DNA of 64,000 bases from Cornus controversa (Eukaryota > Streptophyta > Magnoliopsida > Cornales > Cornaceae): assembly GCA_026545225.1 (NCBI GenBank), contig CM048849.1, positions 53,080,836 to 53,144,835 on the forward strand, written 5' to 3'. Both the position numbers and the translations under genes were made by a program. Position 1 is the stretch's first letter; each line of letters opens with the position of its first letter. Under the pieces are notes generated by a model. It ran no database searches and was not told the origin of the DNA. It saw only the letters and a program-made list of their open reading frames with translations. Shown here piece after piece: positions 1-12,022 of this stretch.

Positions 1-145
1 TTAATTAATTTTTCTTTTGCAGTTGGAGTTTAACAAAAAGAAGTGTTTTGTTATGAGCAGTAAATGAATTAGGATTTATGAAGTCTCCTTGTTTATAGTT
101 TTTAATTTTGGATGAAAAAATGATAATATGGTTTGGTTTAAGTAC

Positions 146-1773
146 CTGATATATGACAAAGAAGCATAGCATTCCTGCAGTTATTCCATAGAAAATGGGT
201 AGGAAAATGAGGATCCTTTTCCTGGCATTTTCTCGGCGAAGCAGAGAAGCTTTCAAGATGGCGAAAAGGCAATACGAAAACAAACAGGCAATCAATGGAG
301 CTACAGTCCATTCGAGGAAAATCCAAAGGATACCTCCACCATTGAAATTGTGATTTTCATTCTGCAATGGAATTCATCCAAAGTCCAAGCATGAGCCTCT
401 AAATTTTATGTCAAAGCCTAATATATCATGATTGTGGTATGTGACAGAAAAATAAAGAAAATAAAGAAACAGCCAAATGGTATTAGAATTCATTTGAAGA
501 TAGAAAAGTTCTTGCTGAAGCAAAAATAATGCAAAAATGAAATAAAACTATTGAAAAATATTGTTATCAATCTGTGATCATTCAAAAGTAATTGAACTGC
601 AGTGTATTTAAATCTTATATAGGCATTTGAATTTGTGCCTGTTTTCATCACCTCGTTCCACAAGGGTATGAAGCTAAAACCTTCAGTTACAAGCATGGTT
701 CCTAACAGGGCACCCTGTATTGATTGCTGAGATGAAACTGGCAACTCCAAGCAGGTTGCAATAACAAGCCAGATTGCTGTCCCATGAACAGACTTAATTA
801 GAAGTTGAACAAGAAACCGATGATAATCAAAAGTAATTTTCTATAGAAATTAAGTAACCATAACATCTATTTCATTAGGAAATGTCACCCTAAGGTTATA
901 AAACTTATTTTTTCTTCTAAATCATCAATGAAGCAATGAAATTGCTTTAGCAGAAATAAATTAATGCATATGAAAAAGTATATATGCTATGTTTAATTTA
1001 CCCAAAAAAAGTATACCAAGTTTAGTGAATTACTTGCAGTGATGAGAACCACCACCATACTCCACATCAAGAGACCTTCATTAGGCTGATTTTCTTTGAT
1101 GAACTGCAACAAACATGTGAAGCGCGTTTACAATCAGTAACGAAACAATCACACCAATCTTTTCCATTAGTAGTTACCAAACAATGCTCTAGAGGTTAAA
1201 AATATTCAGTTTTCTTGCATGAGCAGTATATAAAATGTCATGTAGTGACTTTATATAGACTTCATTTCTAAACAAAAAAAAAAAGAAGCAGATTTGATTT
1301 TCCATACATATGAGAATAAAGCACTAACAGTGCTGTTGCTCGCGAAGGCTGCCCCAGGAACATAAATCAAACAAGCTGCTATGGAGGCCTGCATTAGAGT
1401 CATTGTCCCTGACCCTACTGGCGTAGAGAACTGCAAATGAAGCGCGAAACATTTCCAGTTACAAGAGAAGAAATTTTAAGTAACTAAGCTAAGATCATAT
1501 ATGTATATATTGTTTTCTTATGCTTGAAACATGTATACCAACATATATTTCACATGAAATGTTCCAAGCAAAAGCATACTACAATTTTCAGTCTTGTTCT
1601 AAATGGAAAGACAACATACTTACAGATGCTGGAAGATTGTTGGCACCCATAGAAAATGCCATTGCAATTGCAGTAATTGCGCCAAAATAAGGAACCCATT
1701 TATACGTTTCCTTCCACTTTCCAAGTACTCCAATGGCCACATTCACTGCAACTTTTTTCTCATTACCAGACAT
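146..1773 (-). CDS. PiT/PHO4-family inorganic phosphate permease, 5' part (runs off window)
   Basis: Five coding exons read on the minus strand: 1624-1773, 1308-1430, 1034-1103, 652-776 and 146-361, all with GT-AG borders and consistent phases. They give 228 residues; the rest lies left of base 1. The start is the Met at 1773 (MSGNEKK), which fits what I recall of plant relatives; an in-frame Met at 1803 is the alternative. The protein has the PHO4 duplicated-membrane-domain look: a GANNLPAS stretch where classical PiT proteins have GANDVANA, then a small-residue segment (STPVGSG), the block LPVSSQQS, and several hydrophobic helices (for example around WIFLEWTVAPLIACLFSY). Members of PF01384 move phosphate with Na+ or H+ across a membrane. 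No plastid transit peptide is seen, unlike PHT2;1, so a non-plastid membrane is likely (inference). Family call is firm; substrate and location are not proved. Confidence 0.82.
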
Positions 1774-2845
1774 TGTGATACCAAAATTCTCAGTATACCA
1801 CAATATTTTCCGACAAGGAAGAGATCAGAGTGAATGTTATTAACATTGGAAGAAACTCCAATTACACAAATGAATGAGTTGTTTCTCTGTTGTGTCAATA
1901 TAGTTTTCCTTGTTGATTGGTTGGGTGGACACTGATGTTCATTGTTTTTCCCTTCCAATTGGTATGACAGATTCGTAGCATTGGACAATCCAATGTTTTA
2001 GACTTATTTAACGATAAAAAATAAAGTACAAAAAAAAAAAAAATCTATAATAAACCATAGAGAATAACGGACGAACAAGAAACAGATTAATTGAGTGCTC
2101 ACTCGGAAACTTGGGCGACTCTTTAATTAAAATGGAGGGTATTTTATTATTATATGGATATATGGCTATGTCATATATGCTAATGAATTTCTAGTTTGCT
2201 TTTCCAATGTGTGTTTCAGAAACCGGAGTCAATATTCGAGTGTGAGCCCTTCAAGATTCTCTTTATTAAAACCCACTACTAAAGCCCAATTAATTTTTGG
2301 GCCAGCATTCTTCCTTCCTATATGGAGTTTCTTCTTTCGAGCAAAGTAATCGTTAGCCCAATTCATGAATTTTCAAGGTAGCATAATAGTATATTTGTCA
2401 TCTGCTACCAATGATAGTATATTTGTAGTATGTAGATATAGATTGATCAAGTATTTGTTTGATGTCTATAAACATATGTATAAATTCAATTTCAAAATCT
2501 TTTTCTGGAACACTTGCTCAAAATAAATATACAATTCTAGAGCTATCATCCCACGAATCAGGATCACCTCCTGTGTTAGAATTCTGTATTTGCATTTTGC
2601 ATCGCTTACTTGCCCTACTCAGTAATGGGATAACGAGAATTTATGTGACCATGGGATGGGATGGGGCTAAGCCCTCACAAAGAGAGGAATTATTCGTGGG
2701 GAGGATATGATATGTGTTTTCGCACAAAAGCTAATTAAGAGTAAGAAGATGATTTTAAATTACATCACTTATGAATCAATGATATAAAGTAGTTGTGTGA
2801 ACGATCTAAGGTAGTTATTACATAACAATATAAAATTATTATATA
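1774..2845. other. Upstream spacer of the phosphate permease gene
   Basis: AT-rich sequence expected to hold the promoter and 5' leader of the minus-strand permease gene. I see no further coding exon. The open frame at 2459-2710 has no recognisable domain and is probably chance. Confidence 0.5.
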
Positions 2846-3553
2846 GGGTAAAATGTTCTTACACCCCCTTAGGTTTGAATTTATTGCTCACAGATTAAAC
2901 TTGTGTAAAAAAAACATTTAACACCCCCTCAGGTTTGGTTAAATTATCCCTAACACCTCCTGTTGCCAAAAATACTTTCAAATTCTCTCTTTATTTTTTA
3001 CTTAGCGGGGGTGTTTGAGCATTTTACTCATATATATATATATATATATATTCTTTTCTTTTTAATTCAACCATTAAAATTTTTACGTTCTTAAATAAGT
3101 ATATCCCATCACACGAATTTATATATTTATATACCTTTTTGCTCTACAGTTTATTTATCGTCATTTGTCAAAATTTTGTAGTCTTCTTTTCTTTACTTTT
3201 CTTGTAGTCTGTTGTGATTTTTTTTTTTTATTACAAACTTTTTTACAAGGAAAAAATGTTTAATCAATTCTCAAATTAAATCAATTTGATTCTTGAGAGG
3301 TATAACAAATATTAATCTGATATTTAGATTTTTTGAAAATTATTGCCCACAGATATTTTGTTAATACCTAGTGTTGTGAGAAAAAAGAGAAGGAAAAAGA
3401 AAATAAAAAATAAGAATCTGAGGATATTTTTGGCAACAAGGGGTGTTAGGGCTAGCTTAACCAAACCTGAGGGGAGTATTAAAGTCTTTTTGACACAAAT
3501 TTAATCCGTGAGCAATAAATCCAAACCTAAGGGGGTGATAGAGCATTTTACCC
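2846..3553. mobile_element. Foldback Mutator-like (MULE) non-autonomous element, copy 1
   Basis: The ends are long inverted arms of about 130 bp, beginning GGGTAAAATGTTCTTACACC on the left and matching the reverse complement of the right end (3418-3553). The element is flanked by a perfect 9-bp direct repeat, TATTATATA (2837-2845 and 3554-3562), the target-site size typical of Mutator-like elements. Each arm carries the motif CACCCCCTnAGGTTTG twice, about 60 bp apart. The interior is AT-rich (TA run near 3030) and codes for nothing. Confidence 0.85.
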
Positions 3554-3719
3554 TATTATATAAGCAATATAAAGTTGTTGTATTGACATATGACATCTTG
3601 TGGTATAGAAGACAAAGTGGGTATCGTTCCACCCGAGTCTGAAATAAAATGAATAAAACCTTATTTATCAACTAAAAAATAGTGTCCTTGCTAAACACAA
3701 TCATCTTCACTATGATTTT

Positions 3720-6700
3720 TGGAGAAAGGTGGAAAGAAAAATTACGATTGAAATGTGCGAAATTCTCCTACAGGAAGGAACGGAGGAGGAACTTAAAGTT
3801 GCTTTGGGAAGTATGGGTCCTCTAAAGGCTCCAAGCCCGGATGGCTTCACATTTATTTTCTATCAAAGCAATTGGGAAGAAGTTAAAGGTGATCTTCTCC
3901 TAGTTTTTAATTCCTTTATTTCTTCTGGCTATTTTCTCCAAAGTCTAAACCATACAAATATTGTTCTTGTCCCAAAGGTTAAAAGTTCGTCAAAGATATC
4001 CTAATTTCATCATATCTCCCTCTATAATGTGTCGCATAAAATTTTCTCCAAAGTCCTTGCTAACCGATTCAAACCCCTCCATACTTTAATTAGTGAGAAT
4101 TAAAGTGTTTTTGTTCCTTCCAGACTTTTCACGATAATATTCTCATTGCCCATGAGTCTATGCATTTTCTTAAATCCAGAGGGAGGTGTAAAAAGAGTTA
4201 TTTTGCTTTAAAGCTTGATATGACCAAGGCTTATAACCAAGTTGAATGGGGTTTCTTGGAGAAATGTTGATTTGGTTGGGGTTTGCTTCTAAATGGGAGG
4301 ATGTTGTTATGACTTATGTCTAATCTGTTTCTTTTTTTCATTCATATTAACAGGGAAGATGGGGGTGTGTTTAGGCCTTGTCGGGGTCTTAGACAAGGAG
4401 ACCCTTTGTCACCTTATCTCTTCTTATTTTGCACAAAAGAATTGCATATTCTACTCAAAGAGGTTGTGGCCTATAGACATCTCAAGGGTCTTCTTATTGC
4501 TAGAGGCATTGCTCCTATTTCACACATTTTTGCCAACAATGCTCTCCTTTTTGGGAAAACAATTGTGCTGGAAGCAAATAAATTGAAGCAAATCTTGGAT
4601 CAGTATGAAAAACTGACTGGTCAACTTGTGAACTATGATAAGTGCAGTTTATTTTTCAGTCCAAATTTTGATATTATTGATCAAGCCCAAATTAAAAGCA
4701 TCCTGATGTCAAAAGCTGGTCAAGAAGTTATGATCAGATTGGTTCTTTCAGCACTCCCCACTTTATCTTTATAGTTTTTTAAGATTCTTTCTTCCATATG
4801 TAATTCTCTGAATAGTAAACTCTATGCATTTTTGGTGGAGTGAAAAAGAATTCTCAACACAAATAAAATGTGTTAGTTGGGTGAAAATATGTGAGCATAA
4901 GAAAAAGGGAGGCCTGAGTTTTAAGAGAACTGAGGAGTTTAACATTTCTTTACTCGCCAAACTTGCTTAGCGGTTTGAATTTGGGGATGACTCTCTATTG
5001 TTTACGGTCTTCAAGCACAAGTATTTTCCATTTAGTAGTTACTTAAACTCTTTTTATAGCACAAAGACGTCTTGGGGGTGGCAGAGTATTCGAGCTGCCA
5101 AATATATTATCAAGGAGGGCATGATTTAGAGAGTAGTGAATGGCCTTAACGTTAACATTTGGGAGAACAAATGGCTTATAGATCCTTATAATCCAAGAAT
5201 CTCTACCCCAAATCAAATTCTAAGCTAGAAATGGTTTCTAATCTTATTGATTGGGACTCCACCTCATGGAATGTTGATTTGATTAAAAGGAATTTTAATG
5301 CTCGTGATTGTAATATTATTTTTCAACTCCCGTTGAGGGAGACCAATGGGATTGATAAAAATATTTGGGGCCTTACTGCTGATGAAAATTTTTCGATCAA
5401 ATCTATTTACAAGATTGCAATACGATTATCCCAAAATTCTTCTAAGAAAACTGATCCTCCCTCCAGTAGTTCCTCTGCAAGTATGGATTTATGGTCCAGT
5501 ACATGGAAGGTGAAGGCAAAGAGAAAAACCATCTCATTCCTCTAGCAATGTGTTCATAATCGATAATCCATGTGTCTCAATCTTCGAAAGCACAAGTGTA
5601 TAGTTGTGCCTACATGTGATATCTGTGGTAAAGCGGAGGAGTCTACTGTGCATATTATTTTTGAGGGCAAACTACACTCACATCCCCTAAGGTTTGCCTC
5701 AAACTCACTCATGTATAAAGTTTGCTTAAATCTACACTCACACCCCTGAACAAAATTATATCAACAATTTGCATGAAAAATTATAATTTTACCCATTAAT
5801 ATAATAACTATATTATATTTAAAAAATCTATTAAAATAAAATGACTAAATTAACCCTTCAACCGATATATTACTATATTAGTGTCCCTTGAATTCAGTGA
5901 AAGGGCAATAAAATTCTTTAAATTCTTTTGTTTTGTTTTTTAGTTATAAAAAAGAATTATGAAATAAAGAAAGGAGTCTAATATTTTTTGGTGATTCAAT
6001 TTAGCAAATAATTTATATTATATATGTATTATGTGTATGACCTAATATTAGTTGTCATTGAAAAATAAAATTCAATCTAAAGAAATTCAAAATTTGAGGC
6101 TAAAATTTTCTTTATTATTAATCTTGGATGATTTTTTTTTCTTTTTTCCAGTACTTACTTTTCAATTTTATCAGTGCCATCACTACTTTTTTTTTTAGTT
6201 TTTGAAATAAATGTATACATATTTTGTACTAAAAGGCAAAATGCAAAATATCCTCTTTTAACTTTCTCCTGTACTCTTGTAACACTCTTCATATAGGTCT
6301 CCTCTGTTGTTATCTCTCTACTATTGCCGAGACACCATGGCCATCACCAAAGTCATGCTATCATTGCCAATTTTCAGGTGCACTGTCATAGTAACAGTGA
6401 AAGAGAGAAAAAAAAAAAAAAGTGAAGAATTAAGATAGAGAAGTAAATAAAATAAAGAAAAGAGAAGGGGGTTAGATATAGGGAGAGTGATTCGGGAAAG
6501 AGAGAGAGAGATGGAGGAAGAGAGAGAAAAAGAGACAGAGTGAGGAGAGAGGGAAAGAAATAATAAAAAAGGAGAGAGAGAGAAAGAAAATTAGAGAAAC
6601 TAAGCTTTGAGGGTAAGAGAGGAGGGAGAAAAGCAATAAGGTAGTAAGGATAGTTTTGTCAAATGAAAAAAAAAAGTTGGGAGTCATATGGTATTTTAAC

Positions 6701-7553
6701 GTAAAAAGTAAGGTTAAAAATATCTTTTCAGTTAGTGAAGGATAAAACAGACATTTCAAATAATTTTTTAACCGATGAATTTCAATTGGAAGTTGTGTGC
6801 GATCAAACTTCAAATCTCAAGAGTGTGAGTGTAAGTTTAAACAAATTTTGTATATGAGTATGTTTAGGACAAATCTTAGGAAATGTGAGTGCATTTTGTT
6901 TTATTTTTTATTGCTCAATTTTTAAACTTGTTTGAAAAATAAGTCCTCTTTGAATCGAACTTCTTGATAATGGTCTATGTTGGTCTCAAAAATGGTTGTG
7001 GATGGAGAGCCTATGGAAGAACCATGCTGAATTTTCTACTCTTACAAATTTGGCTGGCAAATTTGAAAACGGAGAAAGAATTGAGTGTTTCAAGGAGCGC
7101 AGAAGGAATCTTTTATTTCATCTCCCCCTGTCTTTATGTCCCATATGATGTGTTGGCATGCTCCAAGTCGCGGTAGTTGAAAATTGAATTTTGATGCCGC
7201 TTATCATCCTTTTTCGATTGAGTGCGGTGAAAGTTTGATTTTGCGAAATTGGAATGGACATTCCGTTAGAGTGGCATCCATATTTTGACCCGTTGTTGCC
7301 AATCCCTCAGTCGCAGAGGCGAAGGTGCTTAGGAAAGCAGTGAAATTGATTCATACGTGGAGTTATGAGAATGTCTGACATTGAAGAGACTGTACACCAA
7401 TTTTGTGTCTTACGTCTCACGTGATGTTTCAGGACATTAAAGAATTCCCGTCTAAAAGTCAATGTCTGAAGTTATGTTGGATTCGTTAATTGTAATGGTT
7501 TATTTTATCTTAATATAATCTCTGGTCCTCATTCTGTAAAAAAAAAAAAAAAA
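3720..7553 (+). pseudogene. L1-type LINE, 5'-truncated, degenerate reverse transcriptase to RNase H, split by a MULE
   Basis: Fragments of a plant L1 ORF2 in shifting frames. The N-terminal RT block is at 3729-4001 (KAPSPDGF, LNHTNIVLVPK). The RT core is at 4330-4770 (RQGDPLSPYLFLF); the catalytic motif reads FANN, so both essential Asp codons are now Asn. Connection sequence (KYFPFSSYLNS) lies around 5010-5050. A zinc-knuckle-like CDICGKAEESTVHIIF at 5613-5664 is cut by the MULE and resumes after 6910 as CSIFKLV. RNase H-like sequence (NFDAAYHP) lies near 7180-7200, and an A-rich tail at 7538-7553. The endonuclease domain is missing. Many stops and frameshifts show it is dead. No flanking target repeat was convincing. 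Confidence 0.85.
5665..6901. mobile_element. Foldback MULE copy 2, inserted in the LINE zinc-knuckle region
   Basis: The left arm starts GGGCAAACTACACTCACATC. The right arm, read in reverse complement, gives AAACAAAATGCACTCACATT, so the ends are inverted repeats of about 85-90 bp. Flanks are TATTTTTGA (5656-5664) and TATTTTTTA (6902-6910), a 9-bp duplication with one mismatch. Removing the element restores the LINE reading across the site (HIIF-DCSIFKLV). The interior is non-coding and contains a long GA-rich stretch (6465-6600) that yields a chance minus-strand open frame. Confidence 0.85.
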
Positions 7554-8540
7554 TTCTGAAAGGCAGACTATAGCGGACAAGCTAATTTATGGAAGGAAGT
7601 GCCGTCTGTGATAAAGTTGAACTTGTTCAGCCAGTGTCCTGAAATGACCTATTGCACCCGTGAACAATGAGTTACACCAGTGTCCTGATATGTACATGCA
7701 AATGTTTTATATATATATATATATACACACACACATACATACATGTGACAACAGAAAGGTTGTATCATCTGTTTGGGCCCTTGCTACTTACAGCTATAAA
7801 TCTAACAAACCATTTACACCGCCCCAAGTTCCAACATTTACACTCGTCAAGTGGTCCAGTGTCCAACACCAAGAGACAAACAATTATAACAGAACTGTAA
7901 CCATATGGAACTCACACAATTTCAAGGGAAGAGTATCAACACTGCTATTTCAAATTTCAAAGTTGCGAATGTTGCATTCTTAAAATAAATAAAATGCATT
8001 ACCGAAATAAAATTATTACATATGCATAACAAAATAGAGCACAAAAATTTGTACTGATGAATTCTCACAAGACACACATGCTATCAAATTTTATAAAAAT
8101 GGGTACAAATTTTCCTTCCCATTTTCACCCCCAAGACAAAGACGGCCTAGTCCCGCAACCTGAGTACCTACTTGCCTTTGTCACCAGATCACCACTCTTA
8201 TCTCTCTCTACTCTATTTCTCTCTCTCTCTCTCTCTCTATAACTAGACTCCAAAATCTAGTTCATAATCAAATCCTCTAGAAACCATATTCACGTACGTG
8301 TGGGTCCAAATGCCAACTCTTTCCTGCTAACTCCTGTCGTGCTCTGGACTGAGTCCATTACTGGAGGCATGTTACACAAGTACTTAACACCAATCATAAT
8401 TATCCACTCACGCGCCACCACACGCGCTTCCGATCTTCCAACTGAGTCAGCTTTGTCCCATTTGAGCGGTGCACTCAGCTCCTCCTCGCTTTAACCGATT
8501 TTCACAAATACAATATATACATACATATAATCACATAACG
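7554..8540. other. Spacer and probable 3' end of the DUF641 gene; CT microsatellite
   Basis: No coding content recognised. It contains an AT/AC simple repeat at 7709-7742 and a CT run at 8218-8238. The part nearest 8540 should include the 3' untranslated region of the minus-strand DUF641 gene. Confidence 0.5.
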
Positions 8541-9914
8541 TCATGACTTGACCGGAGATAGATACACCTGACTCTGTATCACCGTTTTGCCAATCTTAAA
8601 CCCCGGAACAACCGTCATTGCCACTTCAAAACCACCGTCGGCTCTGTCATCGAACACGTCGTCGTTCACGCTTTCCATGTACACCTCTGAGAATCTACAA
8701 CCCTTTCTCACCTGAAATATGTTCACTTCTTGATCAAACGAGAAAGCCAAACAATGCAGAAGCCAAACTCGCTTCGCCATTTCGGCAAATGCGACGAAGA
8801 ACCCAGTTTCTGGATACTCCCCAGCTGACTCAATCAGGTTTCTCTGATTCAAATCCCCCGAAAACGATGCTTCCATTTTTGGATGAATCAATCGAAGATA
8901 CTTTGTCCTTGTGAACTTCCCAAAAGTCGAGTTTGGATTGTGTTTGAGAAAATGAATTGGACTTACCGATTTCAGTTTCTTGAATCGGTCGACGAAGAGA
9001 AAACGGCGTTGATCACCGAGAGATAAAGACTCGTTTCTGAGTGAAAAGCTGGGTCGATCAAAACCCTCCAACATTTCACGGAACACGAATGATTCAAACG
9101 CGAAACATGTGTGGATTGATTTCGAGAATATCACTCGAGGCTCAATGGCACTCGCCGCAAGTTCTATATCCCAATGTACGGACTTCATTTCGCCGATCAT
9201 TACCCTGACGAAGCTCCGAATAGATCTCACTGTGTAATGCAAAACAGTGATGAAATCTCTCAGCTTCGATTCAGATGGATTTATACAATCAAGAACCGAA
9301 AACGACCCACTAGAGTTCAGTCTCTTCTCGTCGAACTTGTTACTCGAATCGAGCTCATTCAACTCTGTTTGGAGGGAGAGAATTTCAGATTCTTTTGCTT
9401 CGATTTCACTCCGCATTTTGTTCATGGTGATCTCGTACATCTTCATCAAACTCTGCTGCTCTTTTATCTCCGCGAGCAGGAGAGTCACCTGAGGCGGTGA
9501 AGAATCAATCTGTTTCTCCAAGAAGCTCTGCTTCAGCTCCGAAAGTGCTTTCAGTTCATGCACCAAAGTTTCGTCCGTGGACTGAACGGCTTCGACATTG
9601 TAAGGGTACTGAGCCGTCTGTAGCTGCGCGTAAGTGGCTTTAACAGCTGAAACGCTCGCGAACAGCTTAGCAAGAAAGGCTTCCATGGCAACTCTGTTTC
9701 GAAGTTCTGTTTCGTTGTTGTCATCATATTTGTCGAAACGCTGAGAAGATTTGTTTCTTGGATAGGATTTGGGTTTCTCTTGGGGTAGAAGGAGATGAAA
9801 CCTATTGTGTGAGAGAGCGTTTGTGACGGTTTTTATGTGGATGATTTTCTCGAAAGTTTTTGCTAATTTGTTTTTGGTTGAAGAATCTAAATTGGGTTTC
9901 GTTGAATTGGCCAT
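8541..9914 (-). CDS. DUF641 family protein, GIL1/IRKI-like, intronless, 457 aa
   Basis: A single uninterrupted reading frame of 457 residues, in line with intronless plant DUF641 proteins of roughly 425-475 residues. The N-terminal 70 residues are basic and low-complexity. The DUF641 core spans about residues 74-190 (VAMEAFLAKLFASVSAVKATYAQLQ) and includes a predicted coiled coil at about 143-190. The C-terminal half carries the conserved FFVAFAEMAKRVWLLHCLAFSF block and ends with the family's VVPGFKIGKTVIQSQVYLSP motif. The founding member, GRAVITROPIC IN THE LIGHT 1, affects gravitropism under red/far-red light, and IRKI binds a receptor kinase; which role this paralogue has cannot be told. 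No signal peptide or membrane segment is seen. It stands alone, with no intact neighbour within about 6.7 kb on one side and 20 kb on the other. Confidence 0.9.
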   Translation of the reverse strand: MANSTKPNLDSSTKNKLAKTFEKIIHIKTVTNALSHNRFHLLLPQEKPKSYPRNKSSQRFDKYDDNNETELRNRVAMEAFLAKLFASVSAVKATYAQLQTAQYPYNVEAVQSTDETLVHELKALSELKQSFLEKQIDSSPPQVTLLLAEIKEQQSLMKMYEITMNKMRSEIEAKESEILSLQTELNELDSSNKFDEKRLNSSGSFSVLDCINPSESKLRDFITVLHYTVRSIRSFVRVMIGEMKSVHWDIELAASAIEPRVIFSKSIHTCFAFESFVFREMLEGFDRPSFSLRNESLSLGDQRRFLFVDRFKKLKSVSPIHFLKHNPNSTFGKFTRTKYLRLIHPKMEASFSGDLNQRNLIESAGEYPETGFFVAFAEMAKRVWLLHCLAFSFDQEVNIFQVRKGCRFSEVYMESVNDDVFDDRADGGFEVAMTVVPGFKIGKTVIQSQVYLSPVKS

Positions 9915-10642
9915 TTGAACTTTGCAATATGAGAGTGGTTTTGATCATGAAAGGTGTATTATGAACCAAAAGAAGAACAAGTATGATTAGAGAGAGAAAA
10001 GGGTTCTTTTCAAGGTTTAAGCCGGAGATGAAGATGGTAAAACAAGATTTAAAGCGCGGGAAGGAAGAGATAGAGTCCGAATCATTTTATGTGAGTGTGG
10101 GAGGTGAGTTGCACACATGACATTGATGAGACTCACTAACCCACTTACACAAAATAAAAATAATGGGGACGTTCAAGACAAGTTCAACAGTCACTTACAC
10201 ATATTATATTATATATATATATATATATATATGTCCTTGCCCTTGTGTGTCTACATCAGAATTATGTATAGTTGCAGGGGTGATTCTGAGTGTAGGGCCT
10301 GAGATTTTCTCGTGATTTGCGGAACAGAGGAAAGTGATGCTTGCTTGGTGAACCCTAGACTTGAAAGTAGGTGATGGCTGCATTCAATTATTGGGGTCCA
10401 GTTTATGACAACCACTGGCATATATGAAATGACATTCATTGTTGACTATTCTTAACTTCATGATTAACGGCTACGATGGATGGATGGATGGATGGGATGG
10501 GTTTTCGAATCTTTGCGATTCTTGAAGCAATCTGGCAACACGGCAATCTTATTTGTAAAACGGGATGAACAAAATAAATTATAGTTAGTCAAGTAGTAAT
10601 TGAAAAAAAAATTAATTAATTGATTCTTACAAGGGTTTTTAG
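9915..10642. other. Upstream region of DUF641 gene with AT and GATG microsatellites
   Basis: Presumed promoter side of the DUF641 gene. It carries an AT dinucleotide run at 10211-10232 and a GATG tetranucleotide run at 10475-10496. No TATA box or leader intron could be assigned with confidence. Confidence 0.5.
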
Positions 10643-11206
10643 TAAGGATGGCAACCGACGGTGCGAGTTTTGCTTTTTTCATAATTAAAATGGTTTAATT
10701 TTTTTCGCTCTATTTTTGTCCCGCAACATTGTATAAACAGGGGCGGACGGAACGGATTTTGACTTCTCCATTTCCGTTTAACTTTTTTCGTCTCGTCCCA
10801 TTTATACATTTTTTTTTAATGCAAAATTTTTTATAATAATAAATATGATATTTTAATGCATATACACCAAAAACATACATTTAAGTACTTGCTACACAAT
10901 AAATAATATTGAGTCATCCATTACTGATCTAATAAACTTATATGCTTGTATGATATATATAATATTAATATTTTCTTTATACATTATTAATATTTTCTCT
11001 ATATATTATATATATAAGTATAAATATATATATATATATATACTTAAACGGGACGGGTACCCGTCAAGGTAGGGTCTTACCCCCGTCCTAGTCCCATTTA
11101 AACGCGGGTTATTTTCTCTAACCCCATCCTTACCCCGTTTCCTTAAACGGTTCCGTAAACAGGTTTTAAACGAGGCGAAGCGGGGCGGGGCAAATTGCCA
11201 TCCCTA
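10643..11206. mobile_element. hAT-type non-autonomous element (TAGGGATGGCAA family), inner copy
   Basis: The left end is TAAGGATGGCAA and the right end TTGCCATCCCTA, so terminal inverted repeats of about 12 bp. The 8-bp flanks are GTTTTTAG (10635-10642) and GTTTCTAG (11207-11214), differing by one transition; 8 bp is the hAT duplication size. The subterminal regions are rich in GGGCGGGG and its complement, while the centre is AT-rich and non-coding. It sits on the left terminus of the next hAT element. Confidence 0.82.
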
Positions 11207-11211
11207 GTTTC

Positions 11212-11998
11212 TAGGATGGCAGGGAAAGGAGTTTGGGGTGGGTTTGTCGAAATTCGTTTTCATCTTATTGTTTTTAATAGTATAATTAAATTCGTCACAA
11301 ATTTGGGACGGAGCAATGCGAATTTTCACAAATTTGTTTCACATCAAATACTCTTTTAAATTCAAAATATTACAATCCTCGTATTTTGATTCAACAATTA
11401 AATTCTCATTACAGAGATTAGAAGTCCAATAACAAATTTGATCTAATGTTATTACAAGCTTGTTAGTATGATTCAACAATTAAATTCAGAATAAATAGCT
11501 CATACCAGGGACTACATGTTTACATTCCACAATCAAAAAATCCTAGTAACAAGTTTGATCTAATCGTTAAAGAATGTTTAATAAAACTAAATTAAACACA
11601 ACAAAATTCCACAATATGAAGTTTAATAAAAGTTTATATTCAGAATTCTCAAAAACAAAATCAAAATTACTCGAGAATCACACTTTAATTTTCAATCATC
11701 ATTTTTTTACTTGAGATTCCAATTCAAGAACCAAGCAAAACCTGAAAATGAAGAATATAAAAAACTTATATACTTATATTTAAAGGTTCGGAAAGTAGGG
11801 ATATATAATATAAATTATAATTATATAATAAGTGGATTGGAGGGGCGAGGCGGGTTTCTATCACAGACCGAACTCGTGGCGGGTTCACATTTTCATTCTC
11901 ATACCCGCCCCGACGGCATAAAAATGCTTCCCATCCCCGTCCTAAAAGGGGCGGGACGAGGCAAAAACCCGACGAGGCAAGCAAAATTACCATCCCTA
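11212..11998. mobile_element. hAT-type non-autonomous element (same family), outer copy
   Basis: The left end is TAGGATGGCAGG (11212 on) and the right end ACCATCCCTA (to 11998). The right target copy is AGAGTTTC (11999-12006). The left copy was disturbed by the inner element: AGGGTTTT lies at 10633-10640 and GTTTC directly before 11212. The GC-rich subterminal motif (GGGGCGGG) is seen around 11842-11970. The interior is non-coding. Confidence 0.7.
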
Positions 11999-12022
11999 AG
12001 AGTTTCACACAAGGGTTCTAAG

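Noticed and set aside
3729-4004. Apparent 91-residue host gene
   Set aside because: It is the N-terminal RT block of a dead LINE and continues in other frames.
6472-6813. 113-residue minus-strand frame rich in Ser, Leu and Phe
   Set aside because: It is the translation of a GA-rich simple tract inside a foldback element.
9174-9500. Plus-strand frames opposite the DUF641 gene
   Set aside because: They are antisense shadows of a clear 457-codon gene.
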